Assembly: GCA_002840905.1 (NCBI GenBank)
Contig: PHDD01000008.1
Location: 1-64,000 of the forward strand
Source: Bacteroidetes bacterium HGW-Bacteroidetes-4
Lineage (GTDB): Bacteria > Bacteroidota > Bacteroidia > Bacteroidales > SZUA-534
Direction of reading: 5' to 3'
DNA: 64,000 nt
Part shown: one piece after another, positions 54,488 to 62,942 of the stretch
Layout of the letters: the number at the start of each line of letters is the position of its first letter
Position numbering within the stretch: position 1 is the first letter of the stretch
Translations under genes and position numbers: made by a program
The notes under the pieces: model-generated
Database searches by the model: none
What the model was told of the DNA's origin: nothing
What the model saw: the letters and a program-made list of their open reading frames with translations, nothing else

Positions 54488-55339
54488 ATGGATCGCGACA
54501 TGTTCCAAAATATTTATCGCTCTACGCTTTCAGATAAAGAGTTCACCCAATTAAGCAATTTTATACAAACAAATTATGGCATTAAAATGCCACCGGCTAA
54601 AAAAATTGTTTTGCAGGGACGCCTCCAAAAAAGACTTAGAGAACTTCAGATTCCCGACTTTAAAAGCTATGTAGAATATGTTTTTAGCAAAGGGGGGGAA
54701 AATGAAATCATTCACATGATGGATGTGGTTTCGACCAATAAAACCGACTTTTACAGAGAACCCGTTCATTTTGAATTTCTTGAAAAGGAGTTATTACCAA
54801 TGCTGGCTCAAAACAAAACGCGAGGAGTTATCAAAGTATGGAGTGCCGGCTGCTCGTCGGGTGAAGAACCTTATACACTGGCTATTGTTTTGCAGGAATT
54901 TAAAGAAAAAAATCCGGGATTCGATTACCACATTCTGGCTACCGACATTTCAACTCAGGTGCTCCAGCAAGGAGCCAATGCAGTTTATAAAGAGGACAAA
55001 ATAGCCATAATACCCAACCACTTAAAAAAGAAATACTTTTTACGGTCAAAAAACAGAGAGTTGTCTCAGGTTCGGGTAGTTAAAAATTTAAGAGACAAGC
55101 TGTCGTTTCAGCGTCTGAATTTTATGGATACAACTTACCACATTAATGATTCGTTTGATATTATTTTTTGCCGGAATGCACTTATTTATTTTGAACGGCC
55201 TAACCAGGAGATCGTTATAAATAAACTGGTTAACAAACTCAAACCCGACGGTTATTTCTTTTTAGGCCATTCTGAATCAATTACCAATATGCATGTTCCA
55301 TTAAAAAGTGTAAAGCCAACCATATTTAAAAAAACTTAA
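54488..55339 (+). CDS. cheR: Chemoreceptor methyltransferase CheR
   Basis: The 283-residue enzyme has the N-terminal helical domain and a SAM-dependent methyltransferase fold with VWSAGCSSGEEPYTLAI (cofactor loop) and IIFCRNALIYFERP. It methylates glutamates in receptors. Presence of CheR and CheB implies a methylatable receptor elsewhere in the genome. Confidence 0.95.
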   Translation: MDRDMFQNIYRSTLSDKEFTQLSNFIQTNYGIKMPPAKKIVLQGRLQKRLRELQIPDFKSYVEYVFSKGGENEIIHMMDVVSTNKTDFYREPVHFEFLEKELLPMLAQNKTRGVIKVWSAGCSSGEEPYTLAIVLQEFKEKNPGFDYHILATDISTQVLQQGANAVYKEDKIAIIPNHLKKKYFLRSKNRELSQVRVVKNLRDKLSFQRLNFMDTTYHINDSFDIIFCRNALIYFERPNQEIVINKLVNKLKPDGYFFLGHSESITNMHVPLKSVKPTIFKKT

Positions 55340-55350
55340 TTCGCAAACCC

Positions 55351-56250
55351 ATGCTTTCAGATAAAGAATTAATTGAGGTATTAAAAAAGAGACTTGAACA
55401 AGCGCAAAAAAATCAGGAACTGGTTGAAGAACAACGCACAGAACTGCAACTGGTAAATGGCAAATTAGCGGAATCAGAAGCATTAAAAAGCCACTTTATA
55501 TCGAATATCACCAACGAGATAGTAAATCCTTTTGCTTCAATTTTAGGCTTGTCGAAAAATATTATTGCCTCAAAAGACTCCGATATAGCCAAAATTAAAA
55601 GCATGGCCGAATTAATTCATTCTGAAGCCTTTGAACTTGATTTTCAATTGAAGAATATTTTTACCGCAGCCCGTATCGAAGCGGGGGAATCATCGCCCGA
55701 ATACATAAAAACCGACATAAACCTGCTAATAACAAGCATTATAAGTGCTTATAAATACAAGGCAGAACAAAAACAGTTAAAAATAAATTTTTCTTTTGAA
55801 CTTGGTAAAGAATTTGAAACCGCGCATTATTTCAGAACTGATCCGGAAAAACTCAAACTGATTCTCTCTAATTTACTGAGTAATGGAATCAAATACAGCA
55901 ATGCGGCAAATAAAATTGAAGTGAAAGCCTGGGTCGAAAACCGCACCTTAAAAGTTATGGTTAAAGATTATGGCATTGGTATCGATAAAAAGAATCTGGA
56001 ACTAATTTTCGACCGGTTCAAACGTGTCGACAGCTCAATTAATTCATTAAATCCAGGACACGGACTTGGCTTGTCGGTTACCAAAGCGCTTATCGACCTA
56101 ATGAATGGCGACATTGAAATAGCCAGCAAACGGCACATTGGTTCCATATTCACCATATCCATTCCCGAAAGTGATTCAACCGAAAACGACGGGTACGCTT
56201 TAGATGGAAACGAATTTATTTTTGGCGATAGTGATGATGAAGTCTTCTGA
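55351..56250 (+). CDS. Histidine-kinase-like protein lacking the phospho-acceptor His
   Basis: The 299-residue soluble protein has an N-terminal coiled coil (about 5-45), a DHp-like helix pair and an HATPase domain (about 140-280). The DHp motif reads SHFISNITNEIVNP. In active kinases it is x-S-H-E-I-R-T-P; here Asn55 replaces His. ATP-binding boxes are kept (LLSNGIKYSNAANK, VKDYGIGIDKKN, GHGLGLSVTKAL). It may be a phosphatase, an ATP-dependent scaffold or a pseudo-kinase in the chemotaxis operon. No receptor domain is present. Stop overlaps cheD start. Confidence 0.8.
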   Translation: MLSDKELIEVLKKRLEQAQKNQELVEEQRTELQLVNGKLAESEALKSHFISNITNEIVNPFASILGLSKNIIASKDSDIAKIKSMAELIHSEAFELDFQLKNIFTAARIEAGESSPEYIKTDINLLITSIISAYKYKAEQKQLKINFSFELGKEFETAHYFRTDPEKLKLILSNLLSNGIKYSNAANKIEVKAWVENRTLKVMVKDYGIGIDKKNLELIFDRFKRVDSSINSLNPGHGLGLSVTKALIDLMNGDIEIASKRHIGSIFTISIPESDSTENDGYALDGNEFIFGDSDDEVF

Positions 56251-56725
56251 AAAAAACAACCTACTTAAATCACATTACCTGTATCCTGCAGCGCTTTTTG
56301 CCGAGCCTGAACCTCATATGGTTGATACCATTTTAGGATCGTGCGTGGCTGTTTGTTTGTACGATCCGGTTAAAAAAATTGGCGGCATCAATCATTTTAT
56401 GCTTCCTTTTTGGAATGGAACCGGCCTGGCATCGCCAAAATACGGAAACATTGCCATACAAAAATTGTTAGACAAGATGCTGGCTTTGGGTTCCGAAAAA
56501 AAAAACATACAGGCCAAGGTATTTGGAGGTGGCGAAGTAGTTGAAACCAAATCAAACTTGTTCCGGATTGGCGAACGCAACATTGAAATTGCGCTAAAAA
56601 TGTTACAAGAACAAAAAATACATATTACGGCAAAAAGTGTAGGCGGCACCCTTGGACGAAAAATACGCTTCAATACTGAAACCGGGGTAGTCTTAATGAA
56701 GTTAATTCAAAAACAACACTCCTGA
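56234..56725 (+). CDS. cheD: Chemoreceptor glutamine deamidase CheD
   Basis: The product of about 163 residues has the CheD signature: [20 protein letters not shown] with the catalytic Cys in [15 protein letters not shown] with the catalytic His, and VFGGGEVVE. It overlaps the kinase-like gene by 17 nt. CheD deamidates receptors and often aids CheC/CheX-type phosphatases. Confidence 0.93.
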   Translation: MMKSSEKNNLLKSHYLYPAALFAEPEPHMVDTILGSCVAVCLYDPVKKIGGINHFMLPFWNGTGLASPKYGNIAIQKLLDKMLALGSEKKNIQAKVFGGGEVVETKSNLFRIGERNIEIALKMLQEQKIHITAKSVGGTLGRKIRFNTETGVVLMKLIQKQHS

Positions 56726-56729
56726 AATT

Positions 56730-57812
56730 ATGTCAGAAAAAATAAAGGTCCTAATAGTTGACGACTCCGCTGTTGTCCGGCAAACTTTAGCAGAAATCTT
56801 AAATACCGATCCTACCATTGAAGTGATGGGCGTTGCAGCTGACCCTTATTTTGCTGCATCACGTATTGCGCGCGAAGTTCCCGATGTAATTACTCTCGAC
56901 ATTGAAATGCCGAGAATGGACGGACTTACTTTTTTGCGTAAAATAATGACCCAACACCCTATTCCTGTGGTTATTATTTCGAGTTTGACCGAAACCGGAA
57001 CCGAGACTGCCATTAAAGCGCTGGAATATGGAGCAGTTGAAATAATTACCAAACCCAAAATGGGCACTAAAGAATTTATCGAAGAATCGAAAATTCGCTT
57101 GCGCGATGCGGTAAAAGCAGCTGCTGCAGCCAAACTTTCGCGTAAAAAAGTAATTGTTCAACCCAAATCAATCGAAGTTAAACCAAAACTATCGGCCGAT
57201 GCCATAATGCCCAAAAGCCATTCCGGTGACGCAATGATAAAGACCACAGAAAAAGTTATTGTGATTGGAGCCTCAACCGGCGGAACCGAAGCGCTTCGCG
57301 TGTTCCTCGAAGCACTCCCAGCCGACTGCCCAGGTATTGTAATTGTGCAACACATGCCCGAACATTTTACCCGCTCGTTTGCCGAACGACTCGATCAATT
57401 ATGTAAAATATCAGTTAAAGAAGCTACCAATAACGACACCGTAATTCGAGGAAGGGCTTTGATTGCTCCCGGAAACCATCACCTGATTTTAAAACGAAGC
57501 GGCGCCCGCTATTATGTTGAAATTAACGACGGCCCGTTGGTAAACCGCCACCGGCCTTCGGTTGATGTGTTGTTCCGTTCTACCGCAAAATATGCCGGAA
57601 ATAATGCCGTAGGGGTTATTATGACTGGCATGGGCGACGATGGCGCGCGGGGATTATTAGAATTACGCGAGGCGGGAGCGCACACCATTGCCCAGGATGA
57701 AAAAACCTGCATAGTTTTTGGTATGCCCAAAGAAGCCATCAAATTAAATGCAGCCGAAACCATACTCCCTCTGGATAAAATAGCTGAAAAAGTACTCAAA
57801 CTGCAATATTAA
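56730..57812 (+). CDS. cheB: Chemotaxis methylesterase/response regulator CheB
   Basis: The 360-residue enzyme has an N-terminal receiver ([29 protein letters not shown]) and a C-terminal methylesterase with Ser in [12 protein letters not shown], His in [12 protein letters not shown] and Asp in [12 protein letters not shown]. It removes receptor methyl groups and deamidates. It ends the chemotaxis operon. Confidence 0.95.
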   Translation: MSEKIKVLIVDDSAVVRQTLAEILNTDPTIEVMGVAADPYFAASRIAREVPDVITLDIEMPRMDGLTFLRKIMTQHPIPVVIISSLTETGTETAIKALEYGAVEIITKPKMGTKEFIEESKIRLRDAVKAAAAAKLSRKKVIVQPKSIEVKPKLSADAIMPKSHSGDAMIKTTEKVIVIGASTGGTEALRVFLEALPADCPGIVIVQHMPEHFTRSFAERLDQLCKISVKEATNNDTVIRGRALIAPGNHHLILKRSGARYYVEINDGPLVNRHRPSVDVLFRSTAKYAGNNAVGVIMTGMGDDGARGLLELREAGAHTIAQDEKTCIVFGMPKEAIKLNAAETILPLDKIAEKVLKLQY

Positions 57813-57854
57813 CCAGCCTGATTAAATAACTTTTCGTTGTCTTTTTAACGAATC

Positions 57855-57876
57855 AATAAACCCAATAAGGTTTATT
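57855..57876 (+). terminator. AT-rich hairpin after the chemotaxis operon
   Basis: AATAAACC (57855-57862) and GGTTTATT (57869-57876) form a perfect 8-bp stem. No T run follows, so termination is likely weak. Confidence 0.45.
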
Positions 57877-57989
57877 CTCAGGTTGCTAAAACACTTGATG
57901 AATGGCTCAAACAATGCATTTCATGAAAATAGTATTTTCCCATGTTTTCTAAAATATTTTAGTAATTTTAGGGTTTCAAGCCAATTGGT

Positions 57990-58020
57990 ATTGTTAAATA
58001 CATCAAAAGCATTATATTTC
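57990..58020 (+). promoter_or_regulatory. House-type promoter of the GAF/PAS protein
   Basis: ATTG (57990-57993), 19 nt, then TATATTTC (58013-58020): one base from TAnnTTTG. It lies 23 nt before the ATG at 58044, so the gene has its own promoter. Confidence 0.6.
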
Positions 58021-58043
58021 GTTTCTCAATTATCGCAATAAGG

Positions 58044-60329
58044 ATGGAAAAACAGAATGTACCTAATTATAGTTTCTACTATGCAGCCTTGGGATTTATC
58101 CTGGGACTCGTTATCAGCTCCGTATTATATGGTTTTGCTTTGTCGTCGAATGAGATGCTGTTTACTTTTAAAAATATTCTGAAGTTACATAGCACCGGAC
58201 TCCATTTTATTGTAAACGATTTAATCCCCCTATTTTTAGCAATAGTTGGCTATTTTGCCGGTTTACACCTAATAAAAGTTGCGAAAGAACTTGATGCCTT
58301 AAAAACAGCCAAAGACAACAAATCGGCCAACATGCTTGAATTTGCTGAAAACCTGGCTAAAGGAAACCTTGAAGTTGATTACGACCCCAGCAACGACAAC
58401 TCGCTGGGTAAAATTATGGTTAACCTGCGCGACAGTTTGCTAAAAAGCAAAAAAGAAGATCAACAACGAAAAAAAGAGGATGAACAGCGTAACTGGGTAG
58501 CTGAAGGTTTAGCCAAATTCGGCGACATACTCCGTCAAAATAACGACAATATTGAAAAACTTTCGTTCGATTTAATCAGCAACCTTTGCCGCTACATTAA
58601 TGCTGTGCAGGGAGGTTTCTTTGTATTAAACGACGACCTGGAAGAAGATGCTTACTTTGAATTAACAGCCCATTTTGCCTACAATCGAAAAAAATACAAT
58701 AAAAAACGCATCGAAATGAGCGAAGGTTTGGTTGGCCGCGCAGCGTTTGAAAAAAGTACCATCTATATCGACGAAGTTCCCGATGATTATGTTGACATAA
58801 CCTCGGGCCTTGGAGAAGCCAACCCAAAAGTACTTTTAATTGTTCCGCTTCAGGTAAACGAAAAAGTTTACGGTGTTCTTGAAATATCAGCTTTTAATTA
58901 CTTTGAACCCTATGTAATTGAATTTGTTGAAAAAGTTGCCGAAAGCATTGCCACAACCTATTCTACCGTTAAAACAAACTTAAAAACGGCTGAACTATTA
59001 AATGAATCGCGTGCAGCGGCTGAACGCCTTACGCAACAAGAAGAAGAAATGCGGCAAAACATGGAAGAACTCCAGGCTACTCAGGAAGAAGCAGCTAAAC
59101 AAGCCGAAGAATTTATTAGCTTTACCAACTCGGTAAACCACACCCTGATAAGGGCAGAGTACGATGTAAACGGTGTTTTACTGTATGCCAATACCAAATT
59201 CCTTAAAAAATTAGGCTATTCCAGCAACAGCGAAGTTGAAGGTCATCACATTTCAATTTTTATAAGTGATAAAGATAAAGCCTGGTTTAACGAGTTGTGG
59301 GATGGGCTGGCAAAAGGAGGACGCCACTTTGAAGGTTACATGAAACACATTACCAAATCGGGCAAAGATTTGTGGACCATGGCTACTTATACCTGTGTGC
59401 GTAACAACATGCAAACCGTTGAAAAAATATTATTTCTGGCTATCGATACCACCGAACACAAAGAACAAAGTCTCGATTTTGAAGGACAGATTGAAGCCAT
59501 CAATCAATCGAGCATTAAAGTGGAATATGCTCCAAGTGGCCGCATGCTCGAGTGCAACCAACGCTTTATTCAAACCCTGGGCTACTCCACCGAAGATTTA
59601 AAAGACTACAGTGTCTTTAACTTTATGGGCGAAGACGAACAGAGCGATTTTGAAGAAATCTGGAACCGGGTTATCAATGGTGAACCTTATCAGGGACAGT
59701 CAAAACTGATTTCCCAAACCGGACAATCAAAATGGTTCGATGTTAATTATACTGCTGTATATAATATGTATGGCGAAGTATCAAAAATTATCTCCATTGC
59801 ACATGATATTACCGACCAGAAAGAAATGGAGCTGATTACCAAACAACAAAACGAATTGCTTAAGAAACAGGAAGAAGAACTTAAAGCCAGCGAACTGGAA
59901 CTACAAAAACGATTAGATGAAGCTAAAAAAGAAGTGAAGTCGCAGTTCCAGGAAATTGAAAAGGTTAAAATCAGAAACGAAAAAACGCTCGAAGGAGCCC
60001 ACGATGCCATTTTTACTATTAATCAGGATGGAATTGTTGAATTCTTTAACCGCGCAGCTGAAAACCTATGGCAATATTCACGCAAAGAAGTTATAGGAAA
60101 AAATATAAAAATGTTATTCCGTGAGGTTTCTGAAGAGAAAGAAGACGAAATGATATTTACGCTTACCCATCCTGAAAAACGCAAACTGGTTGGAGCCCGA
60201 AGAGAAACCACAATAAAAAATAAAAATGGCGAAGAAACTCCGGTAATTATGATATTGGCTGGTGCTAAAGTTCAGAACGAATACACCTACACTGCATTCA
60301 TCCAGAATATTGAAGTTGAATTGTTCTAA
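58044..60329 (+). CDS. Two-TM HAMP-GAF-PAS-PAS-PAS sensor without output domain
   Basis: The 761-residue protein has two membrane segments (about 7-28 and 54-73), a HAMP-like linker (about 80-140), a GAF domain (about 160-310), Gln/Glu-rich coiled coils (about 320-360 and 590-640) and three PAS domains (about 360-480, 480-595, 650-755). It ends in the last PAS; no kinase, cyclase, MCP or phosphatase domain follows. It lies 231 nt after cheB. The layout resembles Bacteroidota sensor proteins with FGDILRQNN-type GAF. It may act as a receptor for the chemotaxis-type pathway, which is inference. Confidence 0.82.
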   Translation: MEKQNVPNYSFYYAALGFILGLVISSVLYGFALSSNEMLFTFKNILKLHSTGLHFIVNDLIPLFLAIVGYFAGLHLIKVAKELDALKTAKDNKSANMLEFAENLAKGNLEVDYDPSNDNSLGKIMVNLRDSLLKSKKEDQQRKKEDEQRNWVAEGLAKFGDILRQNNDNIEKLSFDLISNLCRYINAVQGGFFVLNDDLEEDAYFELTAHFAYNRKKYNKKRIEMSEGLVGRAAFEKSTIYIDEVPDDYVDITSGLGEANPKVLLIVPLQVNEKVYGVLEISAFNYFEPYVIEFVEKVAESIATTYSTVKTNLKTAELLNESRAAAERLTQQEEEMRQNMEELQATQEEAAKQAEEFISFTNSVNHTLIRAEYDVNGVLLYANTKFLKKLGYSSNSEVEGHHISIFISDKDKAWFNELWDGLAKGGRHFEGYMKHITKSGKDLWTMATYTCVRNNMQTVEKILFLAIDTTEHKEQSLDFEGQIEAINQSSIKVEYAPSGRMLECNQRFIQTLGYSTEDLKDYSVFNFMGEDEQSDFEEIWNRVINGEPYQGQSKLISQTGQSKWFDVNYTAVYNMYGEVSKIISIAHDITDQKEMELITKQQNELLKKQEEELKASELELQKRLDEAKKEVKSQFQEIEKVKIRNEKTLEGAHDAIFTINQDGIVEFFNRAAENLWQYSRKEVIGKNIKMLFREVSEEKEDEMIFTLTHPEKRKLVGARRETTIKNKNGEETPVIMILAGAKVQNEYTYTAFIQNIEVELF

Positions 60330-60348
60330 AACAATATAAGAGAGTTTT

Positions 60349-60385
60349 AACGAAGCGGTTGCAATTTATTGTCAATCGCTTCGTT
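60349..60385. terminator. Long hairpin after the GAF/PAS gene
   Basis: AACGAAGCGGTTG (60349-60361) pairs with CAATCGCTTCGTT (60373-60385), 13 bp with one G-U, 11-nt loop. No T run follows on either strand, so it is a likely rather than certain terminator. Confidence 0.55.
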
Positions 60386-60406
60386 CGTATAAAAAACACA
60401 TAAAAC

Positions 60407-61852
60407 ATGTTAAAATATCTGTTAACCCTACTTATAGCTTTCTCCCTTTTGTTTGGATGCACCGACCAATTCAACTTTACCGATAATCCAAACGCAAAAC
60501 TTTCTTTTTCGACCGATACCGTTCATTTCGACACAGTTTTTACCACCATTGGATCAACCACCCTGCAATTTCGATTTTATAACAACAATAACAATGCAGT
60601 AAAAACCACCATCCAGCTTGCCGGTGGAAATCAATCCAACTTCAGGCTGAACATCGACGGATTGGCAGCAAATTCCCTTACCGATTACGAAATCAGGGCA
60701 AACGACAGCGCCTTTATTTTTGTTGAAGTAAATATTGATCCACAAAACAGCAATTCACCCATGGTTATAGAAGATTCGGTATTGTTTTTCACCAACGGAA
60801 ATCAGCAAAATATTAAACTAGTAGCCTATGGTCAGGATATACATCTTTATAACGACTCTGTATTAGATACACGCACCTGGATTAACGATAAACCTTACCT
60901 TATTTATAATTCAATTTTAATTGATAAAAATCAAACACTCAACATTGAAGCAGGAACCCGGATTCATTTTCACAACGAATCAGCTTTATGGGTTCTGGGT
61001 ACGCTAAAAGTAAACGGTACAGTTGAAGAACCCGTAATTTTCACTGGTTCTCGTCTCGACGAATGGTACCGCGATAATCCCGGACAATGGTATGGCGTTT
61101 ACCGAACCGACAGCTTTGAATACCTTACCGGAGGTATCCATTTTTGGCAGGGAAGCACAAATAATGTTATCGACCACGCCATCATAAAAAATGGAGTCAA
61201 AGGAATTCAGGTCGATTTAAGTGAGGAAAGCACGGAACCAACCTTGACATTAAGCAATTCTACCGTAATGAATATGTCTGGTATTGGTTTGTTGGCACAA
61301 AATTCAAGGATGCTGGTTTATAATTCTGCCATTGTAAACTGCGGAATTTATGCCGTAGCCCTTAGCTATGGCGGTAAATACGAGTTTTATCACACCACCA
61401 TCGGTAACTACTATGTAAAAAATGCAAAACGGGAACAACCCTCTTTAGCTTTAAATAATTACTACATTGTTGACAACGAGGCTACCGTTTTTGATATGGA
61501 TGCAAACTTTGGCAATTGCATTATTTATGGAAAACTCGATAATGAATTACTTATTGACCAGTTCAATACCGATTTGGTAAACTTCAATTACTTATTCGAC
61601 CATTGCCTTATAAAATTAAAACCGGATTACGATCTTAGCAACCCACTTCATTTTAAGTCCATAATCAGTCATCGCGATTCATTACCGAAGTTTATTAATC
61701 CCGATGCCGGCGATTTCAGACTCGACACCCTATCGTCTGCAAAAGACAAAGGCACGTTGGAATACCTCGACTTTATCACTGTCGATATGCTTGGAAATAG
61801 TAGAACTAAAGATTTAGCCCCCGATTTGGGAGCTTTTGAACGAATAGAATAA
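60407..61852 (+). CDS. Lipoprotein with right-handed beta-helix region
   Basis: The 481-residue protein has a lipoprotein signal with Cys18 (AFSLLFGCTD). An N-terminal beta domain (about 30-145) precedes repeats typical of parallel beta-helix proteins (about 160-340; NIEAGTRIHFHNESALWVLG, NGVKGIQVDLSEE). It ends with a LGAFE motif seen in such Bacteroidota lipoproteins. It overlaps the next gene by one base. Function unknown; probably surface or periplasmic. Confidence 0.75.
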   Translation: MLKYLLTLLIAFSLLFGCTDQFNFTDNPNAKLSFSTDTVHFDTVFTTIGSTTLQFRFYNNNNNAVKTTIQLAGGNQSNFRLNIDGLAANSLTDYEIRANDSAFIFVEVNIDPQNSNSPMVIEDSVLFFTNGNQQNIKLVAYGQDIHLYNDSVLDTRTWINDKPYLIYNSILIDKNQTLNIEAGTRIHFHNESALWVLGTLKVNGTVEEPVIFTGSRLDEWYRDNPGQWYGVYRTDSFEYLTGGIHFWQGSTNNVIDHAIIKNGVKGIQVDLSEESTEPTLTLSNSTVMNMSGIGLLAQNSRMLVYNSAIVNCGIYAVALSYGGKYEFYHTTIGNYYVKNAKREQPSLALNNYYIVDNEATVFDMDANFGNCIIYGKLDNELLIDQFNTDLVNFNYLFDHCLIKLKPDYDLSNPLHFKSIISHRDSLPKFINPDAGDFRLDTLSSAKDKGTLEYLDFITVDMLGNSRTKDLAPDLGAFERIE

Positions 61853-62931
61853 TGTATGCCTGTCGATTAAATCTTACCATTTTCTTTATAAGCTTTAGCT
61901 TAATATCAGGAAAAAATTTTGCTCAAACCGAAGGCTTACCTCAGCAACTTAAAAATAAAATAGAACAAGAGCGCCTGGTTCGCATTATGTTTTATAATGT
62001 TGAGAATTTATTTGACACCGAAGATGACTCCCTTAAAATGGACGAGGAGTTTTTGCCCGATGAAATAAGGAACTGGAGCAAATACCGCTATTATCAAAAG
62101 CAAAATCAGCTTAGCAAGGTTATAACAGCAGTGGGTGGCTGGAGTCCTCCCGAATTGGTAGGCTTGTGCGAAATAGAAAATCGCAATGTGCTTAATTATT
62201 TAACACGTCAATCGTCTTTGTACGTCTTTGGGTATCAAATAATTCATCAGGAATCGCCCGATGCAAGAGGTATTGATGTGGCCTTGTTATATCAACCCAA
62301 AAGTTTTCGGCCTGTTTCCACTGAATTTTTAGCCATTGATTATCCCCTAAACAAGCGAAAAACCCGCGATATTCTCTATGCCCAAGGTATTTTACCCAAT
62401 CACGACACTTTACATGTGTTTGTAAATCACTGGCCTTCGCGCTATGGTGGGCAACTGGAGAGTGAAGAAAATCGCATTTATGTTGCCGGACGGCTTAAAC
62501 AAAAAACGGATTCTGTTCTACAAAATAATCCACAAGCGTTAATTGTAATTATGGGCGATTTTAACGACGAACCCAACAACACCAGTCTTTTAAAAACCTT
62601 AAAAGCCTTACCTGCCTACGATTCTTTGCAAACCAAACAACTCATAAACCTGTCGTATGAACTACGGTACACTAAAAATCAGGGTTCGCACAAATACCAG
62701 GGTCAATGGACTTTACTCGATCAGGTAATTGTATCCGGAGGGTTGCTAAGTAAAAGCAAAAAAACATATACAACTTCCGATAAACTCACCATTTTCAGAG
62801 CTCCTTTTCTGTTGGAACCCGACGAAGCCTATTTGGGCGATAAGCCCTTCCGGACTTATGTGGGGCTTAAATACAATGGCGGTTTTTCCGATCACTTGCC
62901 GGTTTTTATCGACTTGCTTACTAAAGAATAA
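61852..62931 (+). CDS. Endonuclease/exonuclease/phosphatase family protein, exported
   Basis: The 359-residue protein has a signal peptide (about 1-24). The fold carries FYNVENLFDTEDD (Asn), VGLCEIENRNVL (metal Glu), VNHWPSRYGG (His), VIMGDFNDEPNN (Asp-Phe-Asn) and SDHLPVFIDL (Asp-His). All catalytic positions of the family are present. Substrate could be nucleic acid, phosphodiester or phospholipid. Co-transcribed with the beta-helix lipoprotein. Confidence 0.88.
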   Translation: MYACRLNLTIFFISFSLISGKNFAQTEGLPQQLKNKIEQERLVRIMFYNVENLFDTEDDSLKMDEEFLPDEIRNWSKYRYYQKQNQLSKVITAVGGWSPPELVGLCEIENRNVLNYLTRQSSLYVFGYQIIHQESPDARGIDVALLYQPKSFRPVSTEFLAIDYPLNKRKTRDILYAQGILPNHDTLHVFVNHWPSRYGGQLESEENRIYVAGRLKQKTDSVLQNNPQALIVIMGDFNDEPNNTSLLKTLKALPAYDSLQTKQLINLSYELRYTKNQGSHKYQGQWTLLDQVIVSGGLLSKSKKTYTTSDKLTIFRAPFLLEPDEAYLGDKPFRTYVGLKYNGGFSDHLPVFIDLLTKE

Positions 62932-62942
62932 CAGCTGTTATT
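62927..62942. terminator. Palindrome spanning two convergent stop codons
   Basis: AATAACAGCTGTTATT is a perfect 16-bp palindrome. It contains the TAA of the plus-strand gene (62929-62931) and the minus-strand stop (62938-62940), followed on the plus strand by T residues. It may be a weak shared terminator. Confidence 0.5.
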
